Source: Bythopirellula goksoeyrii (GTDB lineage Bacteria > Planctomycetota > Planctomycetia > Pirellulales > Lacipirellulaceae). Taken from it: 64,000 bases of DNA. Positions 60,262 through 64,000 of this stretch are shown piece by piece. Position 1 is the first letter of the stretch. The number at the start of each line of letters is the position of its first letter. Location: positions 780,338 through 844,337 of the forward strand of contig NZ_CP042913.1 in NCBI RefSeq assembly GCF_008065115.1, given 5' to 3'. The position numbers and the translations under genes are program-made. The notes beneath the pieces are model-generated. The model saw nothing but the letters and a program-made list of their open reading frames with translations. It did not search any database and was not told where the DNA came from.

Positions 60262-61452
60262 CTAATCTCTGGAGTCAACCAATAGAGAGAGCACAGCTTG
60301 TGCGTAGATCAGGTGACCATAGTCATTGGGATGATTTAGTCCGTTTCCTGTAAGATCATAGAAACTCTTGTGTTTTAGTAACTCTTCCCAGAATGCTGTA
60401 ATATCTACCAGGACAACTCCTTCTCCTGTTAATTCGCGAAGTGCTTCACGATAAAGCGAAAACTGTTCCATAGGCATGCCCCATTCGACATTCCCAAGCA
60501 TGGTTGATACCAGGATGAATTCCACATCGCTTGTTCGTGTACGATATATATCCATAATGCCTTGGATATTGTTCTTGAACGCTTTGGCATCTTGGTTAAG
60601 GACATCGTTCATTCCAAAAGCAATGATGACCAAATCAGCATTTTCGCCTTGCGCCGGGTTGTTTTCTAGAAACTCAAGTCCTTGACTCGAATTCCATCCA
60701 TTGACTGCAAGGTTGGTAAACTCTACAGAGCTGCCGAAATGCTTGGCGAGCGCGAGCGCAACCAATTCTCCATAAGCCGGACAACCCGGGCTCGTCTTAG
60801 TGAACTTTGAAGCGTTGTATCCTGCAGAGATACTGTCGCCGCAAAGTTCTAGTTGGATGGGCTGCTTGTTTTTCAGCTTCTTAAGGGTGTTCCGCAAGAT
60901 ATTTCCTGCGTAATCTGGAGTCGGCCCCTTCCACTGTCCAGGGTTACATCGATATAGAACTTCGACTTGCAGTTGATGGTAGCCAGATTCATTGTCAAAA
61001 AACACACCACGGGTTGTATCGCCTTGCAGACGACGGTACTTAGGAGCGTCGGAAGTCATTAGAGGATACATTTGATCTACGGTTCGATAGGGTATTTTCG
61101 AACCAGCAGGTAATCGAAAGGAATTTGTGGCCTTGTCAAATTCGTAATCTGTGTCAGGGTCGAAGGCCGTATCGCGTGTGGCATTTTCAATCGAAATGAT
61201 TTCAGTGGGTCGAAAAAGTAGTGCGGCACCAGGCTGATCCGCAGAATCGGGCTGAATGAAGAACAGAGATTCTCTCTGGAGGTCTTCTCGCCAGAATGGA
61301 TGCAGTGCCCGCTCGATGAATTCAGCTTCAGGACCAGTGGAAGACTCAGCCCGTGCCTGAGTTAAAAGCGTTATCAGTGTCAGAGCAAATAGAACACCTA
61401 TGTGAAACCCTGCAAAAATGCGGGCAAGAGGGGCTAAAACACTAAAAGACAT
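60262..61452 (-). CDS. secreted SGNH/GDSL hydrolase
   Basis: 396 residues with AGGTGG before the ATG and a signal peptide (1-35, ARA end). A beta-rich N-terminal domain (about 40-190) precedes the SGNH domain: block I LELCGDSISAGYNA (Ser), block II region NLAVNGWNSSQG (Gly), block III FGMNDVLNQD (Asn) and block V GLNHPNDYGHLIY (Asp/His). A carbohydrate or acyl esterase is likely. It lies 11 bases downstream of the PVC heme protein gene. Confidence 0.88.
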   Translation of the reverse strand: MSFSVLAPLARIFAGFHIGVLFALTLITLLTQARAESSTGPEAEFIERALHPFWREDLQRESLFFIQPDSADQPGAALLFRPTEIISIENATRDTAFDPDTDYEFDKATNSFRLPAGSKIPYRTVDQMYPLMTSDAPKYRRLQGDTTRGVFFDNESGYHQLQVEVLYRCNPGQWKGPTPDYAGNILRNTLKKLKNKQPIQLELCGDSISAGYNASKFTKTSPGCPAYGELVALALAKHFGSSVEFTNLAVNGWNSSQGLEFLENNPAQGENADLVIIAFGMNDVLNQDAKAFKNNIQGIMDIYRTRTSDVEFILVSTMLGNVEWGMPMEQFSLYREALRELTGEGVVLVDITAFWEELLKHKSFYDLTGNGLNHPNDYGHLIYAQAVLSLLVDSRD

Positions 61453-61463
61453 AATTCGTCCAC

Positions 61464-64000
61464 CTACTGGCCAAGATTATTGTCGTCGGGTAATGCAATT
61501 TGGGAACGACTCATTAAGTAAGCGAACAAATTGCAAATCTGCTCCTCATCCAATTGAGTAAGAACACCATCTGGCATGAGTGAAGCATCTCGCTCTAGGA
61601 TTTCTTCAATTTCTTCTCGGTCCAAGACAAGCTCTTCGTTTTGAGTTCTGACCGTAATCGTATGAGGGGTTTGCAAAACGACAACTCCGTTTACGATTCT
61701 GCCGTCATCCAGAACAATCACGGATACTTTGTAATCCTTGCTCACAGAAGCACCGGGGTCGACAATATTCTCCAATAGGTAGCTTAAGTTATTCCTGTTT
61801 GAGCCGGTCAGATCTGGGCCAACCGATCTTCCCTGGCCGTATAAGATGTGGCAGGCGCTGCAGGTCTTTGAGAATATCTGTCGACCTTGTGAGGGATCGC
61901 TTTGAACCATCCTTTCGGGTGTGAGGACAGACTTTAGTTTTTCAATTTGTTGCTTTTTTTCTGCGGACGTCTCTCGTAATGAACCCCAGATAGTTTCCAG
62001 TTCAGTGTTGATCGACTCATCCTCAAAGCTTCGCAGTTGTCTCGCATGATACGCACTAATGACTTCCCGGTCTAAGGATCCGGATGTTACAGCACTGAGG
62101 AGTGTCTGGGCATAGGCTGGGCGCGAAGTCAATGTGTCGATAGCCAACGCCTTCCCCTCGGGGTCCAGCCATTCATATCGCCCCAAGACGAGTGTTGGGA
62201 TTTCCGGGTCATTGTAGGAGGCGAACCCTCGCACTGCTTCATTGGATAGTGCGAAATCACTGAGTAGTAGTTTCAGGACGGCGAGCACCTCCTCGCCACC
62301 TTCTGCCACCAAGGTTCGAAGCGCACTGCGTCTCGATTCAACATCTGCTTCTTTGTTGAGTGCAATTTCCCGTAACTCTGAAATGGCCAGTCCATCTCCA
62401 AACACAACTCCCAATTTTCTCACTTCATCCAGGACGGAATCTGCCGACTCGGCGGACAGGCGTTGGGAAGTCTCTTGCCAAGACTCCGGCATGGGGGCCT
62501 GTCTTCTCCCTTGTAAAGCCTGATTCATCCCTTTCAGTAGATCTAATTGGAATTCAGTGTCGTCTCGGGAAGTTGTTAGCTGTAGCAATTGATTGACTGC
62601 CGCGGTGCACGAGTCCAAATCGCTCGTGATTCGTCTTGCAATCAAACGACGCACAAGTGGGATGCGGCTAATTTCGGCTAGCCGAACGGCCCTTTCCGGA
62701 TTAGCGGGAACGGCTCCTTCAACACCATACCAGATCATTAGTGGCAAGGTAGAGTCATCGGAATCCTCTCCGTGCGTAACGAGTGCTTCTGCCATCGGCC
62801 ATCTGAGTTCGGCCGGCAAACGTTGCATTGTTGAAGCCAAGAACAACCTTACTAGTCCAGACTCTTCTGCTTTGGCCATTTTGACAAGCTGATCGAGAGT
62901 TTCGGCATCAACATTAGGTGGCTCACATAAAAAGCGAACAGCCCAGAGCCGTACATGCTCACTGGGATGGGTGAATTGCTCCCGCAAAAAGTCCTGGTTG
63001 GATTCATCAATAAGATTCAAGCACCAAAGTGCTCTTAACTGGCGAGTGTCGTCGCTCTCTTCAACAAACTGCTTTTTAAGTGCCTCCACCGCCAACGACA
63101 TGTCTTTTCCTGATGCGGCGCGTTCGTGTAAAAGGCGCCGAGATTGCCGGACATACCAATCGTTTTTGTGGAGCTGTAGCTCCACAAGCTCAAGATCAGT
63201 TAGTTCTGCCAGATTCTTAAAAGCAGGTGGATCCGGCTTTCCATAGGTGACTTTGTAAATTCGCCCGGAAGTCCTGTGAATTCCATCCTGATCATGACAT
63301 TCACCGGAATCTGACCAGTCTGTTACAAAGACGCCCCCGTCGGGACCATAGATTAAGTCAATTCCTCGGAACCAAGGGTCTTTGGCAAGAAAGAGGTCTT
63401 CGCCATGATGGCCAACGTACCCTGCGCCCTTCCTTTCCAAGAAGTCGTGATTCATGCGCCGACCATGGAAATTGAGTGTGTAAATCGAATTGCGATACGA
63501 TTCTGGCCAGTTGTCCCCTAAGTAGATCATCAATCCACTATGAGCATGGCCTCCTCCCGCTTCTAGAGTTGTATAGCTGATGCCTTTTTGAACCTCGTTC
63601 CAAGTTTCGCCAGTATCCCAATGAAAGTGGTCGGCACATTGTTCAATCAACTCATAGGTATAGGGATTCAGATCACCCCCAAACATGCGCCGATAGTGCG
63701 CCCCTGGTACGACATGCCAAAGATGGCCAATCACTGTATTGATAAAGAACATTTGTCCATGGTCATCGTAGTCGAATCCCCAGGGATTCGTTGTTCCATG
63801 GGCTACGATCTCAAATTGATCACTTGTAGGGTGATAACGCCAAATTCCACAGTTGATCTGTTTGCGTTGGGAAGGTGTGTCACCAGGTTTTCCGACTAGA
63901 GACGTTGCTAGTATGCCATGCCGTCCATAAAGCCAACCATCTGGGCCCCACTTGAGACCGTTCACAATATTATGTCGAACGACATTCTCATCCCAACCAT
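61464..64000 (-). CDS. PVC-type heme-binding membrane-bound dehydrogenase, partial
   Basis: The frame is open to the right edge, where it reads NVVRHNIVNGLKWGPDGWLY, so the gene starts outside the window; 844 codons plus the stop are seen. The beta-propeller glucose/sorbosone dehydrogenase-like domain comes first (GRHGILATS, TNPWGFDYDDHGQMFFINTV, GPDGGVFVTDWSDSGECHD), then helical HEAT-like repeats, then a C-terminal heme domain with CSACH in SKTCSACHILYGQGRSVGPD and LTGSNRNNLSYLLENIVDP. These multi-domain proteins are expanded in Planctomycetes and Verrucomicrobia and probably oxidise extracellular sugars. It begins the run that leads to the hydrolases at 53-54 kb. Confidence 0.92.
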   Translation of the reverse strand, partial: GWDENVVRHNIVNGLKWGPDGWLYGRHGILATSLVGKPGDTPSQRKQINCGIWRYHPTSDQFEIVAHGTTNPWGFDYDDHGQMFFINTVIGHLWHVVPGAHYRRMFGGDLNPYTYELIEQCADHFHWDTGETWNEVQKGISYTTLEAGGGHAHSGLMIYLGDNWPESYRNSIYTLNFHGRRMNHDFLERKGAGYVGHHGEDLFLAKDPWFRGIDLIYGPDGGVFVTDWSDSGECHDQDGIHRTSGRIYKVTYGKPDPPAFKNLAELTDLELVELQLHKNDWYVRQSRRLLHERAASGKDMSLAVEALKKQFVEESDDTRQLRALWCLNLIDESNQDFLREQFTHPSEHVRLWAVRFLCEPPNVDAETLDQLVKMAKAEESGLVRLFLASTMQRLPAELRWPMAEALVTHGEDSDDSTLPLMIWYGVEGAVPANPERAVRLAEISRIPLVRRLIARRITSDLDSCTAAVNQLLQLTTSRDDTEFQLDLLKGMNQALQGRRQAPMPESWQETSQRLSAESADSVLDEVRKLGVVFGDGLAISELREIALNKEADVESRRSALRTLVAEGGEEVLAVLKLLLSDFALSNEAVRGFASYNDPEIPTLVLGRYEWLDPEGKALAIDTLTSRPAYAQTLLSAVTSGSLDREVISAYHARQLRSFEDESINTELETIWGSLRETSAEKKQQIEKLKSVLTPERMVQSDPSQGRQIFSKTCSACHILYGQGRSVGPDLTGSNRNNLSYLLENIVDPGASVSKDYKVSVIVLDDGRIVNGVVVLQTPHTITVRTQNEELVLDREEIEEILERDASLMPDGVLTQLDEEQICNLFAYLMSRSQIALPDDNNLGQ

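Overview
The window looks like a planctomycete chromosome, most likely Pirellulales. This rests on protein architecture, not on a database match: four pseudopilin-like DUF1559 proteins, dockerin plus PEP-CTERM surface proteins, an adjacent DUF1501 and PSCyt1/DUF1549/DUF1553 gene pair, a PVC-type heme-binding dehydrogenase, two DUF1080 proteins, and Tat-exported Gfo/Idh/MocA oxidoreductases.

Region 1 (1-14.7 kb) is mixed core and accessory sequence, visibly GC-richer than the right half. It holds the end of a sigma-70 factor with its terminator, a HicBA toxin-antitoxin pair whose toxin N-terminus looks frameshifted, an XRE regulator, a secreted esterase-like hydrolase, and DUF2442 and DUF4261 proteins. 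A promoter and cobalamin riboswitch (3640-3880) precede a tight operon of one DUF1559 and two PEP-CTERM proteins. Then come a methyltransferase, a DUF1569 protein, an ATP/ADP-type carrier flanked by a repeated 34-nt element, a bile-acid symporter homologue, a Uma2 nuclease, membrane proteins, an atypical AroE homologue and BioD.

Region 2 (14.7-20.6 kb) is a nest of mobile elements. An integrase N-terminal remnant and an IS3 orfA remnant flank an IS256-type element. Two identical, head-to-tail group II introns of 2002 bp each sit inside a hairpin just beyond the IS256 transposase stop codon.

Region 3 (20.6-64 kb) is a large, mostly minus-strand locus for extracellular glycan or glycoside use. 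Surface and secreted parts: two homologous TIM-barrel hydrolase-like proteins of no family I can name, a beta-helix protein, two five-bladed beta-propeller glycosidase-like proteins, two DUF1080 proteins, an SGNH hydrolase, two alpha/beta hydrolases, and four proteins sharing a ~165-residue N-terminal domain I cannot name. Uptake and intracellular parts: a sodium:solute symporter, a FadR-type GntR regulator with a palindromic operator-like site, a DapA-family lyase/aldolase, an amidohydrolase, an enolase-superfamily dehydratase-like enzyme, a D-2-hydroxyacid dehydrogenase, two Gfo/Idh/MocA oxidoreductases, a PhyH oxygenase, an FAD oxidase and a class III aminotransferase. This resembles sugar-acid or amino-sugar-acid catabolism; the substrate cannot be read from the sequence. 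Three DUF1559-plus-small-lipoprotein modules are interspersed.

The right edge cuts a PVC heme-binding protein gene and the left edge cuts the sigma factor. I saw no rRNA, tRNA or CRISPR array. All assignments come from reading motifs and domain order by eye; no searches were run.
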